This document shows positions 1 through 7,814 of a stretch of DNA of 64,000 nt, one piece after another (within the stretch, counting starts at the first letter, position 1; each line of letters starts with the position of its first letter). The notes beneath the pieces were generated by a model. The model was not told the origin of the DNA. It ran no database searches and worked only from the letters and a program-made list of their open reading frames with translations. The translations under genes were made by a program, and so were the position numbers. The stretch covers positions 38,588-102,587 of the forward strand of contig JAKFYK010000008.1 of NCBI GenBank assembly GCA_021730905.1, in the 5' to 3' direction. The DNA comes from Betaproteobacteria bacterium. GTDB lineage: Bacteria > Pseudomonadota > Gammaproteobacteria > Burkholderiales > SG8-41.

Positions 1-171
1 GTGCAGGTTGCGGGGGAGTATGTATTGACCATCATGCCGGTATCGACGCCGGCGATCACGCTCAACAACCCGCAGGCCGATGCGCGGCGCAACGTGCGGC
101 GTCCAGATACCTCAGGTCGCACCTATACCGTAAAGCCAGTGCCTGAGGATTCTTCTGCAAACTTCAAGTAA
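1..171 (+). CDS. C-terminal end of an unidentified protein (partial)
   Basis: Frame 1 is open from the left edge and stops with TAA at 169-171, giving 56 residues of a truncated C-terminus. The peptide is polar and proline/arginine-rich, with no recognisable domain, so no function is offered. It converges with the Bug gene that ends at 178, leaving only 6 bp between the two stops. The codon choice is GC-rich like the neighbours. Its true start lies outside the window. Confidence 0.5.
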   Translation: MQVAGEYVLTIMPVSTPAITLNNPQADARRNVRRPDTSGRTYTVKPVPEDSSANFK

Positions 172-177
172 ATCGGC

Positions 178-1140
178 CTAATTTAACTTGATGCCAGCGG
201 TCTTGATCAGCTTGCCGTAACGCTCGTGCTCGCGGCGGATGAGATCGCCAAACTGCGCCGGTGTGGTGGGCACGATATCCATATTCTGCGCAGCCCAAAG
301 ATCACGGATGTCGGGCATCGCCAGCGCTTTGGTGACGGTGGCGTTGAGGCGCTCGACCACGTCGCGCGGTGTCGCGGCGGGTGCAAGCACACCATGCCAG
401 CCGAGCATTTCGTAGCCGGGCAGCCCGCTTTCGGCGATCGTCGGCACATTCGGCAGCACTGCCGCGCGGCGCGAGCCGGTGACGCCTACTGCCTTCAATT
501 TTCCCGACAGGAGTTGCGGGCGCACCACCGCGAGCGCGTCCCACATCAAATCTACGCGTCCGCCCATCAGATCGGTGATGGCAGCAGCGCCGCCGCCACG
601 ATAGGGTACGTGCAGCATCTTCACACCTGCCAGATGGCAAAACATTTCGCCCGCCAGGTGAAATCCGCTGCCCACGCCGGTTGAACCGTACGTCAGATAG
701 CCGGGACGCGATTTGGCGAGTGCGACGAGATCACGCGCGGTTTGCATGGGTACCGATGGGTGCGCCACCAGCATGTAGGAAAACGCTGTGGTTTGCACCA
801 CTGCGGCAAAGTCGCGCAGCGGATCGAAGCGCACGGGTTGCAGATGCGGCACGGCGGTCAGCGAAGATCCCGGTGCTGTGAGCAAGGTATAGCCATCAGG
901 CGTACTCTTGGCTACGGCTTCATTGGCGATACCACCGGTGGCGCCGGGACGGCTGTCCACGATCACTTGCTGTCCCAGAATATCCGACAATTTGGCGGCG
1001 AGCGGCCGGCCCATCACATCGATGGCACTGCCAGTGGCGAAACCATGCACCAGACGAATGGGACGGCTGGGAAAAGACTGTGCGTGAGCGAGTCCCGTCA
1101 GTATCAGCAGCGGCGCAATCCGGTAAATGCGGGTGAACAT
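178..1140 (-). CDS. Bug/TctC-family tripartite tricarboxylate-type binding protein
   Basis: Periplasmic solute receptor of the Bug (TctC) family, which bind small carboxylates or amides. About 320 residues, the usual family length. It starts with a Sec signal peptide (hydrophobic core, cleavage near AHA-Q). The mature N-terminus has the family pattern with FPSRPIRLVHGFATGS and a VDSRPGATGG loop, then LLVAHPS and VPYRGGGAA. An upstream in-frame extension to 1203 exists, but the start at 1140 is chosen because AGGAAG lies about 8 nt before it and the signal peptide follows at once. No TctA or TctB membrane genes are adjacent, as is common for orphan Bug receptors. The ligand is unknown. Confidence 0.85.
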   Translation of the reverse strand: MFTRIYRIAPLLILTGLAHAQSFPSRPIRLVHGFATGSAIDVMGRPLAAKLSDILGQQVIVDSRPGATGGIANEAVAKSTPDGYTLLTAPGSSLTAVPHLQPVRFDPLRDFAAVVQTTAFSYMLVAHPSVPMQTARDLVALAKSRPGYLTYGSTGVGSGFHLAGEMFCHLAGVKMLHVPYRGGGAAAITDLMGGRVDLMWDALAVVRPQLLSGKLKAVGVTGSRRAAVLPNVPTIAESGLPGYEMLGWHGVLAPAATPRDVVERLNATVTKALAMPDIRDLWAAQNMDIVPTTPAQFGDLIRREHERYGKLIKTAGIKLN

Positions 1141-1473
1141 GAAAGTGCTTCCTGTTTGAGTCGTCATAGCCATTATGCAGGATATGTCTGCACCCGCAGC
1201 CATGCCGCACGAGTTGATTCTCGCGGTTCAACGACGCGGTGGCCCGCGGCCTTTGTGTGTCGGAACCAAGCGCGCATCTTGCTCCAGAACGCATGCAACT
1301 CGGCACTGTTATATCCGCAGCGTCTCCTGCGTTTATCGACAGCGAAACCGCCAAATGGATGCGCGTGGCAGAAGCTGCTGGAATCAACGCGGAGTAACTC
1401 GGCAAGCGCGCAAGAAATCATAAAAACCCCATGAAATCAATGTATTTCCGCAATGCAGCAGATGTCGCCTTCG
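1141..1473. other. Intergenic stretch without a convincing gene
   Basis: Between the Bug start and the tpiA promoter there are short open frames on both strands. None has a ribosome site, a recognisable domain or a sensible start. I see no tRNA, terminator or repeat here. It presumably holds the divergent control region of the Bug gene. Confidence 0.4.
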
Positions 1474-1502
1474 TTGACCCACTGGCGCTGCCCCTGTAAA
1501 AT
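1474..1502 (+). promoter_or_regulatory. Sigma-70 promoter for tpiA-secG
   Basis: TTGACC at 1474-1479 and TAAAAT at 1497-1502 are separated by 17 bp. Each hexamer is one base off the consensus. The -10 box lies 28 bp before the tpiA ATG. This is the best promoter match seen in the window and probably drives tpiA and secG, perhaps reading on into tRNA-Leu and nuo. Confidence 0.65.
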
Positions 1503-1530
1503 TCAATGGTTTTGGTAAAGCGGGTTTGCA

Positions 1531-2280
1531 ATGCGAGGCAAGCTGGTAGCGGGTAACTGGAAGATGAACGGCAATCTGGCCTCGAACCAGTCTCTGCTGA
1601 AGTCATTGATTCCGTTGTTGAAACCGATTTCAGGTACGCGCTGCGCGGTGTGCGTGCCGTACCCGTATTTGAATCAAACCGAGCAGGTGTTGCGCGGCAG
1701 CGGCATTGCCTGGGGCGCGCAGGATGTGTGCGAATATGATCACGGCGCTTATACCGGCGGCGTGTCGGCTGGAATGGTCGCCGATTTTGGCTGCCGCTAT
1801 GTCATCGTCGGCCACTCGGAACGGCGCGCGCTGTTTGGGGATACTGATAAGGCAGTTGCGCTCAAATTCGCGGCGGTGCTGAAGGCGGGGTTAACGCCGA
1901 TATTGTGTGTGGGCGAAACGCTGGCCGAGCGTGAAGCGGGTGTGGCCGAGCAGGTGGTGGCGCGGCAGATGGATGCGGTGACGCTGCATTCGGGTATTGC
2001 CGGGCTGGGGCAGGCCGTGATGGCGTATGAGCCGGTGTGGGCTATTGGCACCGGCAAGACGGCAACGCCGGACGAAGCGCAGGCGATGCATGCTTATATC
2101 CGCGGGCGTGTGGCCGAGCAGGACATGCGGGTGGCGGATGGGCTGCCGCTGCTATACGGCGGCAGTGTGAAAGCTGCGAATGCGGAACAGTTGTTTGCGA
2201 TGCCCGACATCGATGGCGGGCTGATCGGCGGCGCATCGCTGGTAGCGGAAGAGTTTGCCGCGATTTGCAGGGCGGCTTAG
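1531..2280 (+). CDS. tpiA: Triosephosphate isomerase
   Basis: Cytosolic TIM-barrel enzyme interconverting dihydroxyacetone phosphate and glyceraldehyde 3-phosphate in glycolysis and gluconeogenesis. 249 residues, normal length. The catalytic residues are visible: Lys11 in NWKMNG, His95 in VGHSERR and Glu167 in AYEPVWAIGTGK, whose last part is the flexible loop 6. The phosphate-binding YGGSVK follows near residue 210. The ATG at 1531 fits the conserved N-terminus GKLVAGNWKMNG. A near-consensus promoter lies just upstream, and secG follows 44 bp after the stop. The order tpiA-secG-tRNA-Leu-nuo is typical of Betaproteobacteria. Confidence 0.97.
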   Translation: MRGKLVAGNWKMNGNLASNQSLLKSLIPLLKPISGTRCAVCVPYPYLNQTEQVLRGSGIAWGAQDVCEYDHGAYTGGVSAGMVADFGCRYVIVGHSERRALFGDTDKAVALKFAAVLKAGLTPILCVGETLAEREAGVAEQVVARQMDAVTLHSGIAGLGQAVMAYEPVWAIGTGKTATPDEAQAMHAYIRGRVAEQDMRVADGLPLLYGGSVKAANAEQLFAMPDIDGGLIGGASLVAEEFAAICRAA

Positions 2281-2324
2281 CGTTTGACGTTTTGGCGTTT
2301 GGCTTGATAAGGCGAAAGAGAGTC

Positions 2325-2726
2325 ATGGAACTACTTGTTCTGATTGTGCATGTCATTGTGGCGGCGGGTATCATTGCTTTGGTGCTGATTCAGCATGGCA
2401 AGGGTGCAGATGTCGGCGCGGCTTTCGGCACTGGTTCTGCCGGCAGCGTGTTCGGCTCGGCGGGTTCCGCGAATTTTCTGAGCCGCCTGACCGCAGTGCT
2501 CGCAGTGGTGTTTTTTCTGTCGAGCATGGGGCTTACCTGGATTTCAACCAAACGCGGCGTCAACAAAGGTGTGATGGGCAGCCCCGCAACAACACCGGCG
2601 GCGCCGGATAAGGTTCCCGGCGCCCCCGATGTGCCTGTAGCGCCGGCAGCGAAATCTGCTACAGGAGAAAAAGCGGCTCCGGTAGTGCCAGCGGATGGAT
2701 CGAAAGCGGGGGAAGTACCAAAATAA
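2325..2726 (+). CDS. secG: Protein-export membrane protein SecG
   Basis: Small subunit of the SecYEG translocon in the inner membrane. 133 residues. There are two transmembrane helices, roughly residues 2-22 and 48-70. Between them is the conserved cytoplasmic segment with GKGADVGAAFGTGSAGSVFG, a SecG signature. The C-terminal 50 residues are an Ala/Pro/Lys-rich tail, as in other betaproteobacterial SecG. The ATG at 2325 gives the conserved MELLVLIVHV start; an open frame reaching back into tpiA is rejected. It is probably cotranscribed with tpiA. Confidence 0.95.
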   Translation: MELLVLIVHVIVAAGIIALVLIQHGKGADVGAAFGTGSAGSVFGSAGSANFLSRLTAVLAVVFFLSSMGLTWISTKRGVNKGVMGSPATTPAAPDKVPGAPDVPVAPAAKSATGEKAAPVVPADGSKAGEVPK

Positions 2727-2761
2727 AGTGGCGGTAATCGTGTAGTACATGAGGTTTCAAT

Positions 2762-2846
2762 GCCGTCGTGGTGGAATTGGTAGACACGCCGTCTTGAGGG
2801 GGCGGTGGCGAAAGCCGTGAGAGTTCGAGTCTCTCCGTCGGCACCA
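2762..2846 (+). tRNA. tRNA-Leu (anticodon GAG)
   Basis: 85-nt type II tRNA with encoded CCA at 2844-2846. The D-arm GTGGAATTGGTAGACACG, anticodon arm CCGTC-TTGAGGG-GGCGG with GAG at 2796-2798, a long variable arm and the T-arm GAGAG-TTCGAGT-CTCTC are all present. The acceptor stem pairs GCCGTCG with CGTCGGC apart from one U-U opposition at the fifth pair. It reads CUC/CUU leucine codons. It sits between secG and nuoA, its usual place in this group. Confidence 0.95.
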
Positions 2847-2868
2847 AGGTTTGTGGTAAATATTGTTT

Positions 2869-2883
2869 TGAAACATATAGTTA
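2869..2883 (+). repeat. A/T-rich 15-bp element, degenerate copy upstream of nuoA
   Basis: TGAAACATATAGTTA matches the window-wide element AAAAACAAATACTTA at 11 of 15 positions and keeps the CAtnnnnTTA core. It lies between tRNA-Leu and nuoA, 24 bp before the nuoA start. Its flanks are A/T-rich, as at the other copies. Confidence 0.45.
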
Positions 2884-2907
2884 CATTTTCTTCGCAATTG
2901 ATGCGAC

Positions 2908-3282
2908 ATGCTTGAAAACTACTTTCCCATCCTGATGTTTATCGGCGTCGGCCTCGTGGTTGGTATAGCGCCGATCATGCTGGGCGGCGGTCTGTCGCGG
3001 TTGGTGGGGTCGCACCGGCCAAGTGAAGAAAAACTTTCTCCATATGAGTGTGGCTTCGAGGCTTTTGAGGACGCGCGCATGAAATTCGACGTGCGCTACT
3101 ATCTGGTGGCGATCCTGTTCATACTGTTTGATCTCGAAATCGCGTTTCTGTTTCCATGGGCGATCGTGCTCGGCGAGCAGAGCGAAAGCACGTTCCGTTA
3201 TTTTGCCATGGTGGTGTTCCTTGGCATCCTCGTCGTGGGTTTTGTCTACGAGTGGATGAAGGGTGCGCTGGATTGGGAGTGA
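2908..3282 (+). CDS. nuoA: NADH-quinone oxidoreductase subunit A
   Basis: Membrane subunit at the hinge of complex I, next to the quinone channel. 124 residues. Three transmembrane helices are visible near 7-30, 65-85 and 95-115. The cytoplasmic loop between helices 1 and 2 contains [12 protein letters not shown], the family signature whose Cys is the active/deactive switch residue in mitochondrial ND3. It is the first gene of the 14-gene nuo cluster. The start ATG at 2908 has little Shine-Dalgarno signal, and the A/T element lies directly upstream. Confidence 0.97.
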   Translation: MLENYFPILMFIGVGLVVGIAPIMLGGGLSRLVGSHRPSEEKLSPYECGFEAFEDARMKFDVRYYLVAILFILFDLEIAFLFPWAIVLGEQSESTFRYFAMVVFLGILVVGFVYEWMKGALDWE

Positions 3283-3429
3283 AATCGTGAGCTACCCGGC
3301 GAGGGGCCTCGCCTTGGCGGGGATCGACGGCAAAGCGAACGGTTTCGGGCGCCGACATGATGTATGGGCATGCTCCACAGTTCGTGTGGAGGCGCCGCTC
3401 AGAACCAGGTGTAGTAGTAGGAGACTGAA

Positions 3430-3909
3430 ATGGGCGCCATAGAAACCCTCAACGAAAAAGGCTTCATCACCACCACGGCCGACGCGCTGATCAACTGGAC
3501 GCGCACCGGCTCGCTGTGGCCGATGACGTTCGGTCTTGCCTGCTGCGCGGTGGAGATGATGCACGCGGGCGCTTCGCGCTATGACCTCGACCGTTTTGGC
3601 ATTGTGTTTCGCCCCAGCCCGCGCCAGTCGGATGTGATGATCGTCGCCGGTACGCTGTGCAACAAGATGGCGCCTGCGCTGCGCAAGGTGTATGACCAGA
3701 TGGCCGAACCGCGCTGGGTGATATCGATGGGCTCCTGCGCCAACGGCGGTGGGTACTACCACTACTCGTATTCCGTGGTGCGCGGCTGTGACCGCATCGT
3801 GCCGGTCGATATTTATGTGCCGGGTTGCCCGCCGACGGCGGAAGCACTGCTCTACGGCATCATCCAGTTGCAGAACAAAATCAAACGCACCAATACCATT
3901 GCGCGCTAA
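3430..3909 (+). CDS. nuoB: NADH-quinone oxidoreductase subunit B
   Basis: Peripheral-arm subunit carrying the terminal [4Fe-4S] cluster N2, which passes electrons to quinone. 159 residues. The four ligands are visible: tandem Cys38-Cys39 in GLACCAVEM, Cys103 in GSCANGG and Cys133 in VPGCPP. The ATG at 3430 is preceded by AGGAGA. A 147-bp spacer separates it from nuoA, unusually long for this operon, and I see no gene in it. Its TAA shares one base with the nuoC ATG. Confidence 0.97.
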   Translation: MGAIETLNEKGFITTTADALINWTRTGSLWPMTFGLACCAVEMMHAGASRYDLDRFGIVFRPSPRQSDVMIVAGTLCNKMAPALRKVYDQMAEPRWVISMGSCANGGGYYHYSYSVVRGCDRIVPVDIYVPGCPPTAEALLYGIIQLQNKIKRTNTIAR

Positions 3910-4523
3910 TGGCTTCCCGACTTGAAACGCTGACCACGGTGGTGCAGGCCGCGCTCGGTGAACTGTGCGTGAGCGCGACGACCGCGCTCGGCGAATTGAC
4001 TGTGGTGGTGAAAGCCGAACACCTGCTGTCAGTGGCGGGAAAGCTGCGCGATTCGCCGGAACTCAAATTCGAGCAATTGATTGATCTGTGCGGCATGGAT
4101 TACAGCGCCTATGGTGACGGCTCGTGGGATGGCCAACGCTACGCGGTGGTGTATCACCTGCTTAGCATCAGCTACAACTGCCGCCTGCGGCTGCGTGTGT
4201 TCGCGGCGGAAAATGATTTTCCTGTCGTTGATTCGGTGATCGATATCTGGCCCTCGGCCAACTGGTATGAACGCGAAGCGTTTGATCTTTACGGCATCAT
4301 GTTCAACGGGCATCCGGATCTGCGCCGGCTACTTACCGATTATGGTTTTATCGGCCACCCGTTCCGCAAGGATTTCCCGTTGTCGGGCAACGTTGAAATG
4401 CGCTACGACCCCGACAAACAGCGCGTAATTTATCAGCCGGTCACGATTGAGCCGCGCGAAATCACACCGCGCATTATTCGCGAAGAAAATTATGGCGACA
4501 GCGAAGGATTCCGTAAGGGTTGA
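3909..4523 (+). CDS. nuoC: NADH-quinone oxidoreductase subunit C
   Basis: 30-kDa-type subunit of the complex I peripheral arm. 204 residues and not fused to NuoD, as is normal for Betaproteobacteria. The family signature is present with [20 protein letters not shown], followed by [10 protein letters not shown]. The ATG at 3909 overlaps the nuoB stop by one base (TAATG), so translation is probably coupled. A longer in-frame TTG start inside nuoB is rejected. It is followed 2 bp later by a remnant of the nuoD 5' end. Confidence 0.96.
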   Translation: MASRLETLTTVVQAALGELCVSATTALGELTVVVKAEHLLSVAGKLRDSPELKFEQLIDLCGMDYSAYGDGSWDGQRYAVVYHLLSISYNCRLRLRVFAAENDFPVVDSVIDIWPSANWYEREAFDLYGIMFNGHPDLRRLLTDYGFIGHPFRKDFPLSGNVEMRYDPDKQRVIYQPVTIEPREITPRIIREENYGDSEGFRKG

Positions 4524-4525
4524 TC

Positions 4526-4711
4526 GTGGCTGAAATTCGCAACTACACGATGAACTTTAGCTTCGGCCGCCCTGCGAGCTTAACTTGCTGGCGCAAGTTA
4601 GCCTGCACTGAAACGCGCGTTGCGCGTTTTGGCCCTCAGCTCGACATTCGCTGCGCGAATGTCTGCTACGGCCCTTTATTGTTCGCAATCTGCGTCACTT
4701 GCCGGATCTGA
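4526..4711 (+). pseudogene. Duplicated 5' end of nuoD enclosing a hairpin-rich insert
   Basis: From GTG at 4526 the first eleven codons, [11 protein letters not shown], repeat the start of nuoD (4713-4745) with 29 of 33 bases identical. The frame then enters about 150 bp of unrelated sequence and stops at 4709-4711, one base before the intact nuoD ATG. GTG 4526 lies 2 bp after nuoC, where nuoD would be expected to begin, so this looks like the original start cut off by an insertion that rebuilt the gene's 5' end. The short 61-codon frame could couple translation of nuoC to nuoD. Confidence 0.6.
4578..4663. repeat. Three consecutive palindromes inside the nuoC-nuoD insert
   Basis: TAACTTG/CAAGTTA (4581-4587 and 4594-4600), AAACGCGC/GCGCGTTT (4611-4618 and 4622-4629, 3-nt loop) and GACATTCG/CGAATGTC (4643-4650 and 4656-4663, 5-nt loop) are all perfect inverted repeats. 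Three hairpins in 90 bp resemble a REP/BIME-type element. They occupy the DNA between the two copies of the nuoD 5' end. Confidence 0.6.
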
Positions 4712-4712
4712 T

Positions 4713-5966
4713 ATGGCAGAGATACGCAACTACACGATGAACTTTGGGCCGCAGCACCCCGCCGCGCATGGCGTATTGCGCCTGGTGCTGGAACTGGATG
4801 GTGAAGTCATCGAACGTGCCGATCCGCATATCGGCCTGCTGCATCGCGCGACGGAAAAGCTCGCGGAACATAAAACCTTTATTCAGTCTGTGCCGTATAT
4901 GGATCGCCTCGACTATGTGTCGATGATGGTCAACGAACACGCGTATGTAATGGCCATTGAACGGCTGGCGGGGATACAGGTGCCGCTGCGCGCGCAGTAT
5001 ATCCGTGTCATGTTCGATGAAATCACGCGGCTGCTGAATCACCTGCTGTGGCTGGGTTGCCACGCGCTCGATGTCGGCGCGATGACGGTGTTTTTGTATT
5101 GCTTCCGCGAGCGCGAGGACTTGTTCGACACCTATGAGGCCGTGTCGGGTGCGCGCATGCATGCGGCGTACTATCGGCCGGGTGGTGTGTACCGTGATCT
5201 GCCGGATACTATGCCGCAGTACAGCGCGTCGAAGATTCATAACGCTAAGGCGATCAAAGATCTTAACGAGAACCGCCAGGGCTCGTTGCTGGATTTTATT
5301 GAAGATTTCACCCGGCGCTTCCCGACGTATATCGATGAGTATGAAACCCTGCTCACCGACAATCGTATCTGGAAGCAACGCACGGTCGGCATCGGCGTAG
5401 TGACGCCGGAGCGTGCCAAGGCCCTCGGTTTTACGGGCCCGATGCTACGCGGATCGGGCGTCGAGTGGGATTTGCGCAAAAAGCAACCGTATGAGGTTTA
5501 CGACAAGCTCGATTTTGATATTCCCGTGGGTGTGAACGGCGATTGTTATGATCGGTATCTGGTGCGCATTGAAGAGATGCGCCAATCGAACAATATCGTC
5601 AAACAATGTATCGATTGGCTGCGCAAGAATCCCGGCCCGGTGATGATCGATAGTCACAAAGTGGCGCCGCCGTCCCGCGTGGGTATGAAGCAGAACATGG
5701 AAGAACTGATACACCACTTCAAGCTGTTCACTGAGGGCATGCACGTGCCGGCAGGAGAGGCGTACGCGGCGGTAGAGCATCCCAAGGGTGAATTCGGTAT
5801 TTATCTGGTTTCCGATGGCGCGAACAAGCCTTATCGTCTGAAGATACGCGCGCCGGGGTTTGCGCATCTGTCTGCGCTCGATGAAATGTCGCGCGGTCAT
5901 ATGATTGCGGACGTGGTGGCGATTATCGGCACGCAGGACATCGTGTTTGGCGAGGTGGATCGATGA
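4713..5966 (+). CDS. nuoD: NADH-quinone oxidoreductase subunit D
   Basis: 49-kDa-type subunit that helps form the quinone-binding cavity. 417 residues, the usual length. It opens with [20 protein letters not shown], and the conserved His pair of GPQHPAAHG is at the quinone site. Later come [12 protein letters not shown] and a C-terminal DIVFGEVDR ending. The ATG at 4713 matches the family start; an upstream in-frame extension to 4620 runs through the hairpin insert and is rejected. It ends in ATGA, overlapping nuoE by 4 bp. The upstream region carries a duplicate of its first 33 bases. Confidence 0.97.
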   Translation: MAEIRNYTMNFGPQHPAAHGVLRLVLELDGEVIERADPHIGLLHRATEKLAEHKTFIQSVPYMDRLDYVSMMVNEHAYVMAIERLAGIQVPLRAQYIRVMFDEITRLLNHLLWLGCHALDVGAMTVFLYCFREREDLFDTYEAVSGARMHAAYYRPGGVYRDLPDTMPQYSASKIHNAKAIKDLNENRQGSLLDFIEDFTRRFPTYIDEYETLLTDNRIWKQRTVGIGVVTPERAKALGFTGPMLRGSGVEWDLRKKQPYEVYDKLDFDIPVGVNGDCYDRYLVRIEEMRQSNNIVKQCIDWLRKNPGPVMIDSHKVAPPSRVGMKQNMEELIHHFKLFTEGMHVPAGEAYAAVEHPKGEFGIYLVSDGANKPYRLKIRAPGFAHLSALDEMSRGHMIADVVAIIGTQDIVFGEVDR

Positions 5967-6463
5967 ACGCGCCCGCGGTTGCGATCATCGGGTTGTCGCC
6001 AGAATCGCTGGCAAAAATCGACAAAGCTGTTGCCAAGTATCCACCGCAGGAAAAGCAATCTGCGGTGATGGCGGCGCTCACCGTCGCGCAGGACGAAAAA
6101 GGCTGGCTCTCGACCGAGACCATGGATTTCGTCGCGCAATACCTCGATATGCCGCCGGTAGCCGTCTATGAGGTGGCAACTTTTTACACGATGTATGACC
6201 TGAAGCCGGTTGGACGCCATAAGTTGACTATTTGCACCAATCTGCCCTGCGCCTTGCAGGGCGCGACGAATGCCGCCGAATACCTCAAGCAAAAACTCGG
6301 CATTGGTTTTGGCGAAACTACGCCGGATGGCCGCTTTACGCTGAAAGAAGGCGAGTGCATGGGCGCATGCGGCGATGCGCCGGTGCTGATCCGCAATAAC
6401 AAACAAATGCTATGCGCGATGTCGAATGAGAAAATCGACAAACTGATCGGGGAGCTCAAGTAA
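5963..6463 (+). CDS. nuoE: NADH-quinone oxidoreductase subunit E
   Basis: 24-kDa-type subunit carrying the off-path [2Fe-2S] cluster N1a near the FMN. 166 residues with a thioredoxin-like C-terminal fold. The four cysteine ligands are Cys91 and Cys96 (CTNLPC) and Cys132 and Cys136 (ECMGACG). The N-terminal helical part contains the typical EVATFYTMY. The start overlaps the nuoD stop (ATGA) and the stop shares a base with the nuoF ATG, so this is a tightly coupled stretch of the operon. Confidence 0.97.
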   Translation: MNAPAVAIIGLSPESLAKIDKAVAKYPPQEKQSAVMAALTVAQDEKGWLSTETMDFVAQYLDMPPVAVYEVATFYTMYDLKPVGRHKLTICTNLPCALQGATNAAEYLKQKLGIGFGETTPDGRFTLKEGECMGACGDAPVLIRNNKQMLCAMSNEKIDKLIGELK

Positions 6464-7788
6464 TGGGCCTGTCGATTGGACTGCCAGCGGTGCCGTTCGC
6501 CAAAGATTTGTATGGCCCCGATGCGCTCATCATGAAAGGCATCGATGGCACCAACTGGCGACTTAAGGGCTATGAGTCGCTCGGCGGTTATCAGGCACTG
6601 CGCAGGATTTTCAATGAAAAGATCACGCCGGAAAACGTCATCGCCGAGGTGAAAAAATCGGCGCTGCGCGGACGCGGCGGCGCAGGATTCCCCGCGGGCC
6701 TCAAGTGGAGCTTCATGCCGCGGCAGTTTCCAGGCGCGAAGTACCTGGTGTGTAACTCCGATGAAGGCGAGCCGGGCACGTTCAAGGATCGCGACATTCT
6801 GCGTTACAACCCGCACAGCGTGATCGAAGGCATGACTATCGCCGCCTACGCGATGGGCATCCCTGTCGGCTACAACTACATCCACGGCGAAATCTGGGAT
6901 GTGTACGAGCGCTTTGAAGAGGCGCTTGAGGAAGCACGTGCAGCGGGTTATCTGGGCGACAAGATACTCGGTTCGGAATTCAATTTTCAGTTGCACGCCC
7001 ATCACGGTTTCGGCGCTTATATTTGCGGCGAGGAAACCGGCTTGCTGGAATCGCTTGAGGGTAAAAAGGGTCAGCCGCGATTCAAGCCGCCGTTCCCGGC
7101 GAGCTTCGGCCTCTACGGCAAGCCGACAACGATCAACAACACAGAAACGTTTGCCGCAGTGCCTTGGATCATCGTCAACGGTGGCGAGGCTTTCCTCAAT
7201 ATGGGTAAACCCAATAACGGGGGCACCAAGATATTTTCAATTTCGGGCGACGTGGCGCGGCCGGGCAATTACGAAATCAAGCTCGGCACGCCGTTCCCGA
7301 AACTGCTCGAAATGGCCGGAGGCATGCGTGACGGCGCGAAGCTCAAGGCGGTGATTCCCGGCGGCTCGTCGATGCCGGTGCTGCCCGCGGACATCATGAT
7401 GGCGACCGACATGGATTACGACTCGATTGCCAAGGCGGGATCCATGCTCGGTTCCGGCGCGGTGATCGTGATGAACGAGACACGCTGCATGGTGAAGTCA
7501 CTGCTGCGGCTGTCGTATTTTTACTATGAGGAATCCTGTGGCCAATGCACGCCGTGCCGCGAAGGCACCGGCTGGCTTTACCGCATGGTCGACCGTATCG
7601 AACACGGCAAGGGTCGAAACGAAGATCTCGATCAGTTGAACCGTGTGGCGGACAACATACAGGGACGAACCATTTGCGCGTTGGGCGATGCCGCAGCGAT
7701 GCCGGTGCGCGCGTTCATCAAGCATTATCGCGACGAATTCCAGTATCACATTGATCACAAGAAGTGTTTGGTGGCGCCGTATATTTGA
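6463..7788 (+). CDS. nuoF: NADH-quinone oxidoreductase subunit F (NADH/FMN-binding)
   Basis: 51-kDa-type subunit, the entry point for electrons: it binds NADH and FMN and carries [4Fe-4S] cluster N3. 441 residues. The NADH/FMN glycine-rich segments are [13 protein letters not shown] and [13 protein letters not shown]. The cluster ligands are Cys359, Cys362 and Cys365 (CGQCTPC) plus Cys405 (TICALGD). The start overlaps the nuoE stop by one base, and a 26-bp gap leads to nuoG. Confidence 0.98.
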   Translation: MGLSIGLPAVPFAKDLYGPDALIMKGIDGTNWRLKGYESLGGYQALRRIFNEKITPENVIAEVKKSALRGRGGAGFPAGLKWSFMPRQFPGAKYLVCNSDEGEPGTFKDRDILRYNPHSVIEGMTIAAYAMGIPVGYNYIHGEIWDVYERFEEALEEARAAGYLGDKILGSEFNFQLHAHHGFGAYICGEETGLLESLEGKKGQPRFKPPFPASFGLYGKPTTINNTETFAAVPWIIVNGGEAFLNMGKPNNGGTKIFSISGDVARPGNYEIKLGTPFPKLLEMAGGMRDGAKLKAVIPGGSSMPVLPADIMMATDMDYDSIAKAGSMLGSGAVIVMNETRCMVKSLLRLSYFYYEESCGQCTPCREGTGWLYRMVDRIEHGKGRNEDLDQLNRVADNIQGRTICALGDAAAMPVRAFIKHYRDEFQYHIDHKKCLVAPYI

Positions 7789-7814
7789 CAAATGAGTTTG
7801 ATGCGTAATTCGCC

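Noticed and set aside
742..1434. 230-codon plus-strand frame over the Bug gene and the tpiA upstream region
   Set aside because: Most of it overlaps a clear Bug gene. The remainder has no recognisable protein character.
4620..4712. Longer N-terminus for NuoD through the hairpin insert
   Set aside because: The extra residues come from palindromic DNA, while [11 protein letters not shown] at 4713 matches the family start.
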